64,000 bases of DNA from Corallococcus coralloides DSM 2259 (GTDB taxonomy: Bacteria > Myxococcota > Myxococcia > Myxococcales > Myxococcaceae): assembly GCF_000255295.1 (NCBI RefSeq), contig NC_017030.1, positions 2,728,001 through 2,792,000 of the forward strand. Reading direction: 5' to 3'. Shown in pieces: positions 25,894-34,349 of this stretch (positions within the stretch are counted from its first letter, which is position 1; every line of letters starts with the position of its first letter). Below the pieces are notes generated by a model. That model was not told the origin of the DNA. It saw nothing but the letters and a program-made list of their open reading frames with translations, and did no database searches. The position numbers and the translations under genes were made by a program.

Positions 25894-26826
25894 ATGCATC
25901 GTTTCGCCAGGCAGTGGTCGATGAACGTCCTCCTCGCCGTCTCCTCGATGGTGGTGTCCGGTGCCGCCGGGGCCCAGGAACTGGAGCCGGAGTTCGCGTC
26001 ATGGGAGCGGCCCCGGTGCGAGCCGGGAGGCAGCCTCTTCGCGCCCGGGGAGATCTCCCTGGAGGAGCGCTCGGAGTACCGGCTCGCGCTGTCCGCGGAC
26101 GGGAAGACGGCGTACTACCACGTCGACTCGGACACGCCGCCGTACCAGGCCATCTACGTGACCCAGCTGAAGAACGGCCACTGGGGGCCCGGAGAGGTGG
26201 TGTCGTTCTCGGGCACGTACAAGGACTCGGATCCGTTCCTCTCTCCGGATGGGCAGTCCCTCTTCTACTCCTCCACCCGCCCCGTGAACGGGGGCGCCGA
26301 GCGCCCGGACACCGACCTCTGGGTCGTGCACCGCGTCCGCAACGGCTGGGGAACGCCCGAACACCTGGGGCCGCTCGTGAACTCGCCGAGAGAGGAGCTG
26401 TACCCCAGCGTGACGCGCGACGGGACGGTCTACTTCGCGAGCGGCACGTTCGAGACGGACTTCGAGATGTACCGCGTCCGGCGTCAGGGCAATCACTACA
26501 CCGCGCCGGAGAACCTGGGCCCCGCGGTGAACACCCCGGACTCGTGGGAGTACAACCCCTGGGTGTCCCCGGATGGACGGGTGCTCGTCTTCGCCTCGCT
26601 CAACCGCCCCGGAGGCTACGGGCTGGGGGACCTGTACGTGAGCTTCAACGTCGCGGGCCACTGGACGCCCGCCGCCAACCTGGGGCCCGCGGTGAACACG
26701 GAGAAGGACGAGTTCCACCCCACGCTGAGCCGTGACCTGGGCCAGCTCTACTTCGTGCGGCAGACGTGGGATCCGTTCGTGCCCTCGGACCTCTACCACC
26801 TGGACACGCGCTGCCTCTGGCAGTGA
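25894..26826 (+). CDS. Secreted PD40/TolB-like beta-propeller protein
   Basis: A 310-residue secreted protein with a signal peptide (residues 1-26, ending AGAAGAQ). The rest is built from repeats with the PD40/TolB pattern, for example DSDPFLSPDGQSLFYSSTR, then LYPSVTRDGTVYFAS and YNPWVSPDGRVLVFAS, forming a beta-propeller. Such proteins bind peptides or polysaccharides in the periplasm; the ligand is unknown. The ATG at 25894 is chosen over the ones at 25870 and 25888 because AAAGGAG (25881-25887) sits six bases before it. It follows a LytTR-type direct repeat and is the probable regulon member of the adjacent two-component system. A dyad terminator follows the stop. Confidence 0.83.
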   Translation: MHRFARQWSMNVLLAVSSMVVSGAAGAQELEPEFASWERPRCEPGGSLFAPGEISLEERSEYRLALSADGKTAYYHVDSDTPPYQAIYVTQLKNGHWGPGEVVSFSGTYKDSDPFLSPDGQSLFYSSTRPVNGGAERPDTDLWVVHRVRNGWGTPEHLGPLVNSPREELYPSVTRDGTVYFASGTFETDFEMYRVRRQGNHYTAPENLGPAVNTPDSWEYNPWVSPDGRVLVFASLNRPGGYGLGDLYVSFNVAGHWTPAANLGPAVNTEKDEFHPTLSRDLGQLYFVRQTWDPFVPSDLYHLDTRCLWQ

Positions 26827-26845
26827 CAGGAATTGTCACGCATGA

Positions 26846-26870
26846 AGCCGGATTCGTAGCGAATCCGGCT
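26846..26870. terminator. Dyad terminator between convergent genes
   Basis: AGCCGGATTCG - TAG - CGAATCCGGCT is a perfect 11-base stem with a three-base loop, between the stop at 26826 (+) and the stop at 26908 (-). It could end transcription from both sides; no long T run is present. Confidence 0.6.
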
Positions 26871-26907
26871 ACACGCGAAGGTCCTGACGCCTATCGCAGC
26901 CCAGACA

Positions 26908-27714
26908 TCAGGGCGTGCGTGCCACCTTCTGGAGGGTGAAGCTTTGCAGCCCCACTCCCTGGAGGGACACTTCCCGGAGCGCGTGTGAATGGGATTGGAC
27001 GCCTTCGGGCCGGAAGGTGACCAGGTCCACCGCGACCGACAGCGTGTGGTCGGGGAAGCGGACGGGCTTGGGGAACGGAAAGTCCAGGCCGGGCGTGCAG
27101 CCCTCACCGTTGGGGCCGGCGATGACGCCGTGGCCGCTGCCCCACTTCCCGGGGAAGGCCACCAGCCGGGAGAACTTCGCGTCATCCCCCGGGCCTGCCG
27201 GCCCACCGAAGCTCTCCGGGACGGGGGCCACGCCGAAGCGCTCGAAGGCCAGCTTCCCGCCGACGTAGCCGCGCACGGTGTAGGTGGAGGCCCCGTGCAC
27301 GGACGGGTCCACGTAGATGGCGCCCTGGCCCTCCGCCTTCGAGCGGGCCACCACCACCCGCTCCAGCAACTCCGACGTGCCGTCCGGCTGCGCCCCGATG
27401 TAGGTCAGCAGCATCCGGCTGCTCCCATCCGGCTCCAGCGGGCTCAGCCAGGCATCCCAGCCGGTGGCGCCCTCCAGGTGGAGGCTCACTCCCGACTGCT
27501 TGCCGTCCGTGCTCTCCACGAGCAGCCCCTCGTTCGTGGCGGACAGCTTCGAGGCGTCCACCGGGCAGCTCTCCACGCCGTCGAACCACGTGCAGCCTTC
27601 GCCCGCCGCATCCCTGGCGATGCCCGGCGTCGCGGCGAACAGCAGCCCGACGCCCAATCCGAGTCCGAGTGCGTTACGAATGAGTGAGCCGCGATTCTTC
27701 CAGCGCATGTCCAT
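26908..27714 (-). CDS. Secreted protein of unknown function
   Basis: A 268-residue protein with an N-terminal signal peptide (LGLGLGVGLLFAATPGIAR, cut near residue 33) followed by CTWFDGVESCPVD, where two Cys may form a disulfide. The rest is predicted beta-rich with segments such as FPGKWGSGHGVIAGPNGE and FPFPKPVRFPDHTLSV; no family was recognised. The ATG at 27714 has GGAGCAAGGCC just upstream; an in-frame ATG at 27789 would add 25 Pro/Arg-rich residues ahead of the signal peptide and is rejected. It is divergent from the SnoaL-like gene at 27858 and converges on the propeller gene across a terminator. Confidence 0.7.
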   Translation of the reverse strand: MDMRWKNRGSLIRNALGLGLGVGLLFAATPGIARDAAGEGCTWFDGVESCPVDASKLSATNEGLLVESTDGKQSGVSLHLEGATGWDAWLSPLEPDGSSRMLLTYIGAQPDGTSELLERVVVARSKAEGQGAIYVDPSVHGASTYTVRGYVGGKLAFERFGVAPVPESFGGPAGPGDDAKFSRLVAFPGKWGSGHGVIAGPNGEGCTPGLDFPFPKPVRFPDHTLSVAVDLVTFRPEGVQSHSHALREVSLQGVGLQSFTLQKVARTP

Positions 27715-27857
27715 GGCCTTGCTCCGTGGAGAGGGGTTGGGGGTCCTGCGCCGGAAAGTGATTGCAGGGGCCGTGCCCGGCGACTTCATGACTTCCCGTG
27801 TCGTGGCGCGGCGGGCATTCTCCCCGCGCAGCAGTTCCCCCCACGAAAGAGACAGGC

Positions 27858-28403
27858 ATGCTCACGGATCAGGTCCGCAAGGCACGGCAGAAGCTGGTGT
27901 TGGCCCACTTCCATGACGAGGTGAGGCAGGACTGGGACTCTGTCCTGTCGACCTTCCCGCACCCGCATTACGAGCTCATCCCCACCCTGACGGTGCACGA
28001 CGGGAACAGCGCGGTGCGCGACTACTACCGCGACACCCGCGTGGCCTTCCCGGACCAGCACCACGAAATCATCTCGCTGCGGCACAGCGATGACGCCGTC
28101 ATCGTGGAGTTCTGGCTCATGGGCACGCACCTGGGGCCGCTGGGCCAGATTCCCGCCACGGGCAACACGTTCCGGGTGCGCATGTCGGCGTACTTCATCT
28201 TCGACGCGTCGGAGACGCTGGTGTGCGAGCGCGTCTACTTCGACACGCTCAGCATCCTCAAACAGCTCGTCGGTGGGCTGGACATGAAGAACCCGAAGAA
28301 CTGGCTGCTCGCCGCGCGGTGCCTCAAGGGCCTGCTGGCGATGTCCGGCGACAAGCCCGTGCCCATCCTCACCCAGACGACTCCGCCGGTCTTCAACGAC
28401 TGA
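27858..28403 (+). CDS. SnoaL-like/NTF2-fold protein
   Basis: A 181-residue cytoplasmic protein of the SnoaL/NTF2-like fold. The pattern of an N-terminal helix with Trp (FHDEVRQDWDSVLSTF), then PHYELIP, YYRDTRVAFPDQHHEIISLRHSDDAVIVEFWLMGTHLG, and a closing strand pair (MSAYFIFDASETLVCERVYFD) is that of polyketide-cyclase-like or ester-hydrolase-like members, where His and Asp residues line a small pocket. Substrate unknown. The ATG at 27858 follows GAAAGAGACAGGC. The C-terminal 40 residues (NPKNWLLAARCLKGLL) form an extra helix beyond the usual ~130-residue domain. Confidence 0.75.
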   Translation: MLTDQVRKARQKLVLAHFHDEVRQDWDSVLSTFPHPHYELIPTLTVHDGNSAVRDYYRDTRVAFPDQHHEIISLRHSDDAVIVEFWLMGTHLGPLGQIPATGNTFRVRMSAYFIFDASETLVCERVYFDTLSILKQLVGGLDMKNPKNWLLAARCLKGLLAMSGDKPVPILTQTTPPVFND

Positions 28404-28449
28404 CGCTTGCGCATGCCGCAGGCCAGGAGAACCCAGGAGGTCCTTGCAG

Positions 28450-28466
28450 GAACATTCTGTTCAGAA
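28450..28466. promoter_or_regulatory. Overlapping palindromes in the leader of the small lipoprotein gene
   Basis: GAACA-TTC-TGTTC (28450-28462) and TTCTG-TT-CAGAA (28455-28466) overlap. A direct repeat TTTGTTC (28502 and 28511) follows in an AT-richer stretch upstream of the gene at 28605. This suggests a regulated promoter; the regulator is not known. Confidence 0.4.
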
Positions 28467-28604
28467 TCCGCAACCCTCCCAACTGTTGGCGGTAAATCCA
28501 GTTTGTTCGGTTTGTTCTTGGATGTAATGTTCGAGTCTGTGGATGAGGTCATCCACGCGGTGCGTCCCTTTGGGCGTCCCCGACTGACGAGAGAAAGACC
28601 AACC

Positions 28605-28940
28605 ATGAAGAAGCTGCTCCTGGGGCTCATGCTGGCCGCCGTTCCGATGGTGGGATGTGGTACGGGCGCGGAGGACTACCCCTCCGACAACGCCGAGATG
28701 ATCTCCACCGAGTCCGGTCAGAGCATCATCCTCGACCACAACCCGATGACGTCGTCGGACGAGCCGCTGGCGTCGATGGAGTCGCCGTCCGAGGTCTCGG
28801 CGATGGGCCCCAACTGCTGGGTCACGCTCCTGTACTGTAAGTGGCCCGGCACGGACATCGGCGTCTGTAAGGACAACGGCAAGTGCACCGCTGCGCAGCT
28901 GCGCAATAACTGCATCGCCCTCTACAACAAGACCTGCTAG
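28605..28940 (+). CDS. Small Cys-rich lipoprotein
   Basis: A 111-residue lipoprotein: signal peptide with lipobox MVGC (Cys18), an acidic Ser/Glu/Asp-rich middle (residues ~20-65), then a compact C-terminal part with six cysteines (NCWVTLLYCKW, GVCKDNGKCTAAQLRNNC, and a final Cys). The even number and spacing suggest three disulfides in a small secreted domain. No family recognised. The 200-base leader upstream is AT-richer than surroundings and contains palindromes; GAGAAAGA lies ahead of the ATG at 28605. A strong dyad terminator follows. An exported peptide or toxin-like role is possible but unsupported. Confidence 0.72.
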   Translation: MKKLLLGLMLAAVPMVGCGTGAEDYPSDNAEMISTESGQSIILDHNPMTSSDEPLASMESPSEVSAMGPNCWVTLLYCKWPGTDIGVCKDNGKCTAAQLRNNCIALYNKTC

Positions 28941-28965
28941 GCCTTTCAACGCCGCGCAGCTGTCC

Positions 28966-29002
28966 AAGAAGCCCGGCACCCACGAGGGACGCCGGGCTTC
29001 TT
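28966..29002. terminator. Bidirectional terminator hairpin
   Basis: AAGAAGCCCGGC (28966-28977) and GCCGGGCTTCTT (28991-29002) form a 12-base stem with a 13-base loop between the stops at 28940 (+) and 29013 (-). The outer A/T pairs give AA and TT flanks for both directions. Confidence 0.75.
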
Positions 29003-29012
29003 GTCTGGGGGC

Positions 29013-30416
29013 CTACAGCCCCGTGCTCTCGAGCAGCACGTACGCGTTCTCGCTGGGGAAGTACCCGGGCGAGAAGACGTTCGCGTCCGTGACGAAGGCA
29101 CGGTCGCCCAGGATGGCCAGCTTCGGCCCGGTGGTGGAGCGGATGAACAGCGGCACCGCCAGCTGCGTCTCCGGCCAGCGCACCATGCCGTCCGTGCCGA
29201 AGGACGTGTCCAGGTCGCCGTTGGGCAGCAGGCGGAAGAGCACGGGCTTCGCGTACACGTCCGCGAAGACGAGGATCTTCCCATCCGCCTGGATACGAAG
29301 GCCGCTGACGTCCACCACGTCGAGCACGCCCGCGGGTGCGGTGAGCTCCCGCACGCCCGCGGGGCCGAAGGTGACGTCCGGCTTGCCGTCCGCCGTGTAC
29401 GCCACGAGCTTGAGCACGCCGTGCGCTTCACCGCCGACCTTCACGTCCTGCCGTTCGCCCGCGAGCAGCAGGCCACCGTTGGGCCGCGCCACCAGGGCGT
29501 GGGCCTGGCCGTCCTCGCTCTTCGCGATGCCAGCGGTCCCGAACGTCATGTCCTGGCTGCCGCTGGAGGTGATGCGCACGGCCGCGAAGTGGTCACCCCC
29601 GGCCAGGACGACGCTGGAGCCCTGGAGCACCATGCCCTGCACGGATTCGGCATCCGTGTACGCGCCGCCAATCCAGCTGCCGGACGGGCTGCCCGCGGAC
29701 TTGAACGTCGTGTCGAGCGAGCCGTCCGCGTTGTAGCGGATCAGCGCGAAGTCCTCGTCCAGCCCGTCGGACTTGGTCAGGAAGCCGCCGACGTAGAAGC
29801 GGCCGTCCGCCAGGGGCAGGATGCCGCGGACGGTGCCCACGAAGTTGACCGAGTTCTCCTCGCCGAAGTGCAGGCGCGAGCGGCCATTCTTGTTGAAGCC
29901 CGTGTCCAGCTGCCCGTCGGGCTTGAGCTTCACCACCGCGAAGTCGCGCGAGTTCGTCTTGTTGCCGCCCCGGGCGAAGCCCGCGACCAGGAGGCTGCCG
30001 TCCGCGAGCACCGCCACCGTGTCCGCGCGGTCGTCCTGCTCCCGCTGGCCGGAGATGGGGCCCTTGGCGGGGCCTTCGAAGTCGAGCACCACGGAGCCCT
30101 GCGTGCCGAACGACGTGTCCACCTCACCCGACGCGGTGTAGCGCCGCACGAGCAGGTCCACGCCCGTGGTGGCCAGGTTCGCCTCGGTGGAGCCCACCAC
30201 GATGAGGCCTCCGTTGGACACCGCCAGCGCCCGGCCCTCCTCCGCGGGGAGCTTCGTGCCGGCATCCGGTGGCGTCCCCGCGTCCGGCTGCGTCCCTCCG
30301 TCCGGGGAGGGGTTGTCGTCAGGGGCGCCGTCGTCGCCTCCGCAGGCCCCGCCGCCCACGAGCAGGGCGCTCGCGACCAGTGCCGCCCACGCAGCCCTCC
30401 GCACGCTGTGATTCAT
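29013..30416 (-). CDS. Lipoprotein with delta-60 repeat beta-propeller
   Basis: A 467-residue surface lipoprotein. Signal peptide ends GGGAC (Cys25), followed by a linker with PDAGTPPDAGT, then about seven ~60-residue repeats with the pattern D-x-x-F-G-T/A-x-G and L-x-D-G-x-x-x-V-x-G (for example DTSFGTQGSVVLDF, LADGSLLVAGF, DTSFGTDGMV), the delta-60 repeat that builds a beta-propeller common in Myxococcota. Ligand and function unknown. The ATG at 30416 starts the signal peptide directly. It converges on the small Cys-rich lipoprotein across a strong terminator. Confidence 0.87.
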   Translation of the reverse strand: MNHSVRRAAWAALVASALLVGGGACGGDDGAPDDNPSPDGGTQPDAGTPPDAGTKLPAEEGRALAVSNGGLIVVGSTEANLATTGVDLLVRRYTASGEVDTSFGTQGSVVLDFEGPAKGPISGQREQDDRADTVAVLADGSLLVAGFARGGNKTNSRDFAVVKLKPDGQLDTGFNKNGRSRLHFGEENSVNFVGTVRGILPLADGRFYVGGFLTKSDGLDEDFALIRYNADGSLDTTFKSAGSPSGSWIGGAYTDAESVQGMVLQGSSVVLAGGDHFAAVRITSSGSQDMTFGTAGIAKSEDGQAHALVARPNGGLLLAGERQDVKVGGEAHGVLKLVAYTADGKPDVTFGPAGVRELTAPAGVLDVVDVSGLRIQADGKILVFADVYAKPVLFRLLPNGDLDTSFGTDGMVRWPETQLAVPLFIRSTTGPKLAILGDRAFVTDANVFSPGYFPSENAYVLLESTGL

Positions 30417-30526
30417 TCGAGATGTCCCTTCCGGTCGTTCCAGTGCCGCCGTTGCACCGGGGTTACGCCGTCAGGGGCATTTATTCTCCGGGCCGGGGTG
30501 AGCGCCGACTCGACCCCGGACGTTTC

Positions 30527-32110
30527 TCACGCGTAATCCGACCTCAGCTGTTGTTTCAGCGTGTCATCCAGATTGAGCTGCGCGGACAGGAGCTCCCAGT
30601 AGTCCGGCCCGCCCACGGTGGGCGCGTCGAGCGTGATGCGCCCGGCCACCCGGTCCAGGTCGGTGATGAACGCGGAGGCTTCAGGACCGGTGGCGAAGAC
30701 GTCCTGCGGCTCATTGTCGAGCACGAGCTCGAAGGGCCTGGGGGCGCCGGGGCGCAGCTGTGCGCGCTCCTCGCGGTCCATCCGGTGGCGGAAGTCCGGC
30801 AGGTCCGCCATGGCCTCTTCGAGGAGCGCGCGCGCCGCTTCGAAGCCCACGTCGTTGAGGGGGGAGTCGTCCGCCCACAGGGAGAAGGCCTTCTCGACGC
30901 CGTCGACGGTCCAGGGCTCGGTGGGATGGCCCGGGTCGAAGGCGAGCGACTCCATCAGCGCTCGGTCTCCGTAGCGGGCCACGCCATCCACGATGACGAG
31001 GCGCACCTGCTTCTCCGTGGCGGAGATCAACGCGTCATAGGGGTCGCCGTCGGTGCCCGCGATGACCAGCAGGTCCGCGAGGGCGTTGGCTCGGAGCGTG
31101 CCCAGCTGGGTCTGCCAGCCCGTGACGCGGGCGGCGTCCGCCGTCACCGAGCGCACCAGGGTCTTGGAGGACAGGGACACGCCCTGGCGCGCTGCTTCGT
31201 GGCGGGCGACCTTCAGCTCCTGGAGGAGGTTCTTGCTGCCGGTGGGGGACCAATCACAGCCCAGCGAGAACGTCACGCCCGCGCCGAGCAGGTCCGCGAT
31301 GCTCAAGGTCTGCCCATACAGCAGCAGGTTGCTGAAGGGGGACCACACGACCTTGGCGCCCATGGCGGCCATCCTGTCCAGGTCCGGGCGCTGCAATCCC
31401 AGACTGTGGATGCCAATCAGTGAAGGCTGGACGAGGTCATGTTCGGCCAGGTCGGCGTAGCGGCGGTGGGCGTAGTCATCCACGCCTTCGCCCAGGTGGT
31501 AGAAGTACGCGGCGCGGGACTTCAGGGCTTCGCGGAAGGATTCGATGTCCTCGGCGTCGTCATGCAGATCCATCACGCGGGTGCTGCCCGCGGGCAGGTG
31601 GTCGTCGCGAGGCTCCTCGACGTTGCGCATGGCGCCCCGGAAGAGGGCCTCTCCGCCGGACACGCGGGTCCGGATGCCCTGGCCGGTGGTCGTGCCCGCG
31701 AGCAGCGCCTTGGCTTCGATGTAGCGGACGACGGCGCGGGCCGAAGGGGAGTGGCCGGCGAGCACGCGGATGGGCAGGGAGATGCGCGCGGCGTATTCCG
31801 CGTGGCGCGGCCACTGGGTGCGATTGAGGTAGCGCTTCGGCACCCGCCACAGCGTCAGCACGTCGTAGACGAAGTGGTTGTGCAGGTCGATGAGCCCTGG
31901 ATAGAGCGTCCCGCCGGTGTCGATCCTGGGGGCGTTCCGGAAGGCCTCGGGGAGGGGGCCGCCCGACGGCTCGACCGCGACGATGCGGCTGCCACGGATG
32001 AGGACGCGCCCCCGTTCAATCACTTCGTCCCGGGAGTTGAGCGTCACCACCCGGCCTTCCAGGATGTAGCAGGGGACGGTGTCAGTGGGCTCGGGTGCTC
32101 CAGTGTTCAT
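30527..32110 (-). CDS. Amidohydrolase family protein
   Basis: A 527-residue metal-dependent amidohydrolase. The N-terminal metal motif is GLIDLHNHF (HxH), a second His occurs in IGIHSLG, and the fourth ligand Asp is in LGCDWSPTGSKNLLQELK, matching the cytosine-deaminase/SsnA-like group that deaminates or hydrolyses cyclic amides. The C-terminal part after residue ~390 is an extra ~130 residues with no match I can name. The ATG at 32110 follows GGGAGGCGAGCC; the frame is open to 32266 but that part is GC-rich and lacks homology. It is divergent from the secreted protein at 32265 with 154 bases between. Substrate unknown. Confidence 0.85.
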   Translation of the reverse strand: MNTGAPEPTDTVPCYILEGRVVTLNSRDEVIERGRVLIRGSRIVAVEPSGGPLPEAFRNAPRIDTGGTLYPGLIDLHNHFVYDVLTLWRVPKRYLNRTQWPRHAEYAARISLPIRVLAGHSPSARAVVRYIEAKALLAGTTTGQGIRTRVSGGEALFRGAMRNVEEPRDDHLPAGSTRVMDLHDDAEDIESFREALKSRAAYFYHLGEGVDDYAHRRYADLAEHDLVQPSLIGIHSLGLQRPDLDRMAAMGAKVVWSPFSNLLLYGQTLSIADLLGAGVTFSLGCDWSPTGSKNLLQELKVARHEAARQGVSLSSKTLVRSVTADAARVTGWQTQLGTLRANALADLLVIAGTDGDPYDALISATEKQVRLVIVDGVARYGDRALMESLAFDPGHPTEPWTVDGVEKAFSLWADDSPLNDVGFEAARALLEEAMADLPDFRHRMDREERAQLRPGAPRPFELVLDNEPQDVFATGPEASAFITDLDRVAGRITLDAPTVGGPDYWELLSAQLNLDDTLKQQLRSDYA

Positions 32111-32264
32111 GGCTCGCCTCCCGTGGCGACAGGCTTGCCTTGAAGATAGGGACGGGACGGGGCAGGTGGGGGAGGGAGGGGCCAGGGGTGTCGCCCCGTG
32201 CCCGCTCCGGTGTGGCTTTTCCGCCGCGAAGGTCCAGGCATGCGTGCTGCAATAGGGCGGACCC

Positions 32265-33812
32265 ATGAGTGAAGCCTTGCGACGTGGATGGACGTGGGGG
32301 GCGCTCGCCCTGCTGTCGGCGCTCTGCGCCGGTGCTCCTGCGCTGGCGCAAGAGGAGTCCGCGCCACGCCGCCTCGTCGAAGTCGAAAGCCCGGACCCGC
32401 TGATGGGGGAGTCCGTACACCGGAAGGATTGCCGGGGAGCGTTCTGCGCGTGGCATGTCCACCAGGCGCTAGGGCCCTGCTCGACGGACTATTGCGCCAA
32501 CGATGCCCTGGTCATCACCGACCGCGAAGGCCGGGTGCTCTGGGAGCCTGACCCCAGGCAGGACTCCATCATCAACCGGACCACGAAGGACGTGCGGTTC
32601 ATCGCGGAGCGCACGCTCCAGGTCCTCGACTTCATGCCTCCCTTCCACGGAAGGGGCTACGACTCGATCGCGCCGGCCCAGGACGTCGGGGTCGATCAGT
32701 CGTACGTCAGCCGCGGCGTCTTCCGCCTGTCCCAGGATGGCCGGAAGGTGACGCGAGACCTCAAGGCGGCGCGGCTTCCCGCGTGGATGGTTTCGCCGCG
32801 GGCTCCGAGACCTCCGCCCGCCCCGGCCCTGCCCGCGGGGCCCCGGCTCCTGTCCCCGGTGCCGGAGGCCTCGCTCGCCAAGGCCCGCGAGATCTGCGGC
32901 GACGACCACACCGTCCCCCTGCACCATGAGTGTCATGGAGACACGTGCACGCTGCTGGTCACCCGAGCGGGAACGGACGAAGGGAATTGCGACGGCTTCG
33001 TGTGTCCGGTCGTGCTGAAGAACGGCCAGGTGCGTTCTCTTGCGGTAGACCAGGACCTGTCGGTCTTCGAGGAGGTGACCTCGACCGAGTATGTCTTCAC
33101 CTCTTGCGATGGCCCCTATGGCTCGCGGGGAAGCCGCGTGAGCTTCTCCCGTCTGCGGCCAGACGTCATGGCGTTCACCCCGACGCAAGGGCTGCACGTG
33201 AATGGAGCAGAGCCGTATCCGGTGCGGCAGGCGGCCACCATCAAGGCCGCACGGGCACTTGCCCCCACGGCGCATGCGGACACGCGAATCCACATCCCGT
33301 GGGGATCGGACGCCTGGCGCGATGAGCGGGACCTGGCGCTCGCCTGGCAGGTGATGCGCGTCGGAGAGGCGCTGTGGCTGCACGCCAAGGTGGATGATGA
33401 CGTCGTCGTTCCCTTCACCCAGAACGCCGCCGGGCGGGACTCGGACCACCTGGAGCTCTCCGTGTCGCCCGGTTCCGCAACCTTCAAGCTGGGCGTGCTC
33501 CTGGAGCCCGGTGGCAAGCTCCAGGTGCGCCGCTGGCAGAAGTGGGTGGAGACGGCGATGAAGGAGGAGGACGAAGCCTTCGACGGCGCGGAAGGCAGCT
33601 GGCGTCGGAACCGGGGGGGCTACGAGGTGGACCTGCGTCTGCCACTGACCGCCGTGCGCGCCCCCCAATCACCGCTCCGCACGGGCCTGTCTGTCTTCGT
33701 CTCCGACGCGGACCAGGCCGGCAAGCAGGAGACGCTGATGGGACACCAGGGCACCCTGTACTTCTGGTCGGAGTACCCGCCGAGCGTCGAGGAGTACCGC
33801 CGGGCCCACTGA
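32265..33812 (+). CDS. Secreted protein with C-terminal CBM9-like domain
   Basis: A 515-residue exported protein. Residues 1-28 are a signal peptide (ALALLSALCAGAPALAQ). The N-terminal half has two Cys-rich modules (KDCRGAFCAW ... PCSTDYC; EICGDDHTVPLHHECHGDTC) that look duplicated and may be disulfide-bonded. Residues ~345-515 have a beta-sandwich pattern (WGSDAWRDERDLALAWQVMRV, LWLHAKVDDDVVV, DHLELSVSPGS, GYEVDLRLPL) resembling carbohydrate-binding family 9-like domains of sugar-acting enzymes. No catalytic motif seen. Start ATG 32265 directly leads into the signal peptide. Probably a surface glycan-binding protein (inference). Confidence 0.72.
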   Translation: MSEALRRGWTWGALALLSALCAGAPALAQEESAPRRLVEVESPDPLMGESVHRKDCRGAFCAWHVHQALGPCSTDYCANDALVITDREGRVLWEPDPRQDSIINRTTKDVRFIAERTLQVLDFMPPFHGRGYDSIAPAQDVGVDQSYVSRGVFRLSQDGRKVTRDLKAARLPAWMVSPRAPRPPPAPALPAGPRLLSPVPEASLAKAREICGDDHTVPLHHECHGDTCTLLVTRAGTDEGNCDGFVCPVVLKNGQVRSLAVDQDLSVFEEVTSTEYVFTSCDGPYGSRGSRVSFSRLRPDVMAFTPTQGLHVNGAEPYPVRQAATIKAARALAPTAHADTRIHIPWGSDAWRDERDLALAWQVMRVGEALWLHAKVDDDVVVPFTQNAAGRDSDHLELSVSPGSATFKLGVLLEPGGKLQVRRWQKWVETAMKEEDEAFDGAEGSWRRNRGGYEVDLRLPLTAVRAPQSPLRTGLSVFVSDADQAGKQETLMGHQGTLYFWSEYPPSVEEYRRAH

Positions 33813-33824
33813 GCCCGCTGCGTC

Positions 33825-34244
33825 TCAGGCCCCTTCGTGGCCGCCGAGCGACGTGTCCCAGAAGTGCGCTTCGACCTTGTGGCCGTCCGGATCCCTCACG
33901 AAGCAGCCGTAGTAGGGCGGGCCATACAGGGGGCGCGGGCCGGGGGCGCCGTCATCGGTGGCTCCCGCCTTGAGGGCCGCCTGATGGAAGGCGTCCACCG
34001 CCTGCTTCGACGTGGCGATGAAGCAGAAGTGCGTGCCATTGCCCACGGTCGCGGGCTTCCCGTCGATGGGAGTCTGGACCCAGAACTCCGGGAACTGGCG
34101 GCCGTAGGCCACCGCGTTCGGGAAGTCCAACACCCGCCGGCAGCCCAGCGGAGTGAGGACCGCGTCGTAGAATGCCACGGCGCGCGCGAAGTCGTTCGTG
34201 CCAATGGAGACGTGGGACAGGATGCTCGGGTTCTCGTCGCTCAT
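33825..34244 (-). CDS. VOC (glyoxalase/dioxygenase-like) family protein
   Basis: A 139-residue cytoplasmic protein of the vicinal oxygen chelate superfamily. The start ILSHVSIGTNDFARAVAFYDAVLTPLG gives the first metal ligand His, and the C-terminal FVRDPDGHKVEAHF supplies the final metal ligand Glu region, both typical of VOC domains. It is a single domain and should act as a dimer. Members range from glyoxalase I to fosfomycin-resistance and extradiol dioxygenase enzymes, and most short single-domain members remain uncharacterised. The ATG at 34244 is followed directly by the domain. It ends 13 bases after the convergent secreted protein gene. Confidence 0.87.
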   Translation of the reverse strand: MSDENPSILSHVSIGTNDFARAVAFYDAVLTPLGCRRVLDFPNAVAYGRQFPEFWVQTPIDGKPATVGNGTHFCFIATSKQAVDAFHQAALKAGATDDGAPGPRPLYGPPYYGCFVRDPDGHKVEAHFWDTSLGGHEGA

Positions 34245-34296
34245 GGCGGCATGGATAGCATGCGCCGCCTCTTGCTCCTCAAGGGCTGACCGAGGC

Positions 34297-34330
34297 TCCC
34301 CCGGCCTTCCCGAATCGGAGGGCCGGGGGA
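34297..34330 (-). terminator. Terminator hairpin after the repeat lipoprotein gene
   Basis: TCCCCCGGCC (34297-34306) and GGCCGGGGGA (34321-34330) form a ten-base stem with a 14-base loop, 20 bases beyond the stop of the minus-strand gene ending at 34350. No T run follows on that strand. Confidence 0.5.
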
Positions 34331-34349
34331 ACGCGTGTACGGACCGCGC

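Noticed and set aside
28450-28466. LexA/SOS box
   Set aside because: The GTTCAG core is present, but the left half does not fit the myxobacterial LexA consensus (several mismatches), so only an unassigned palindrome is reported.
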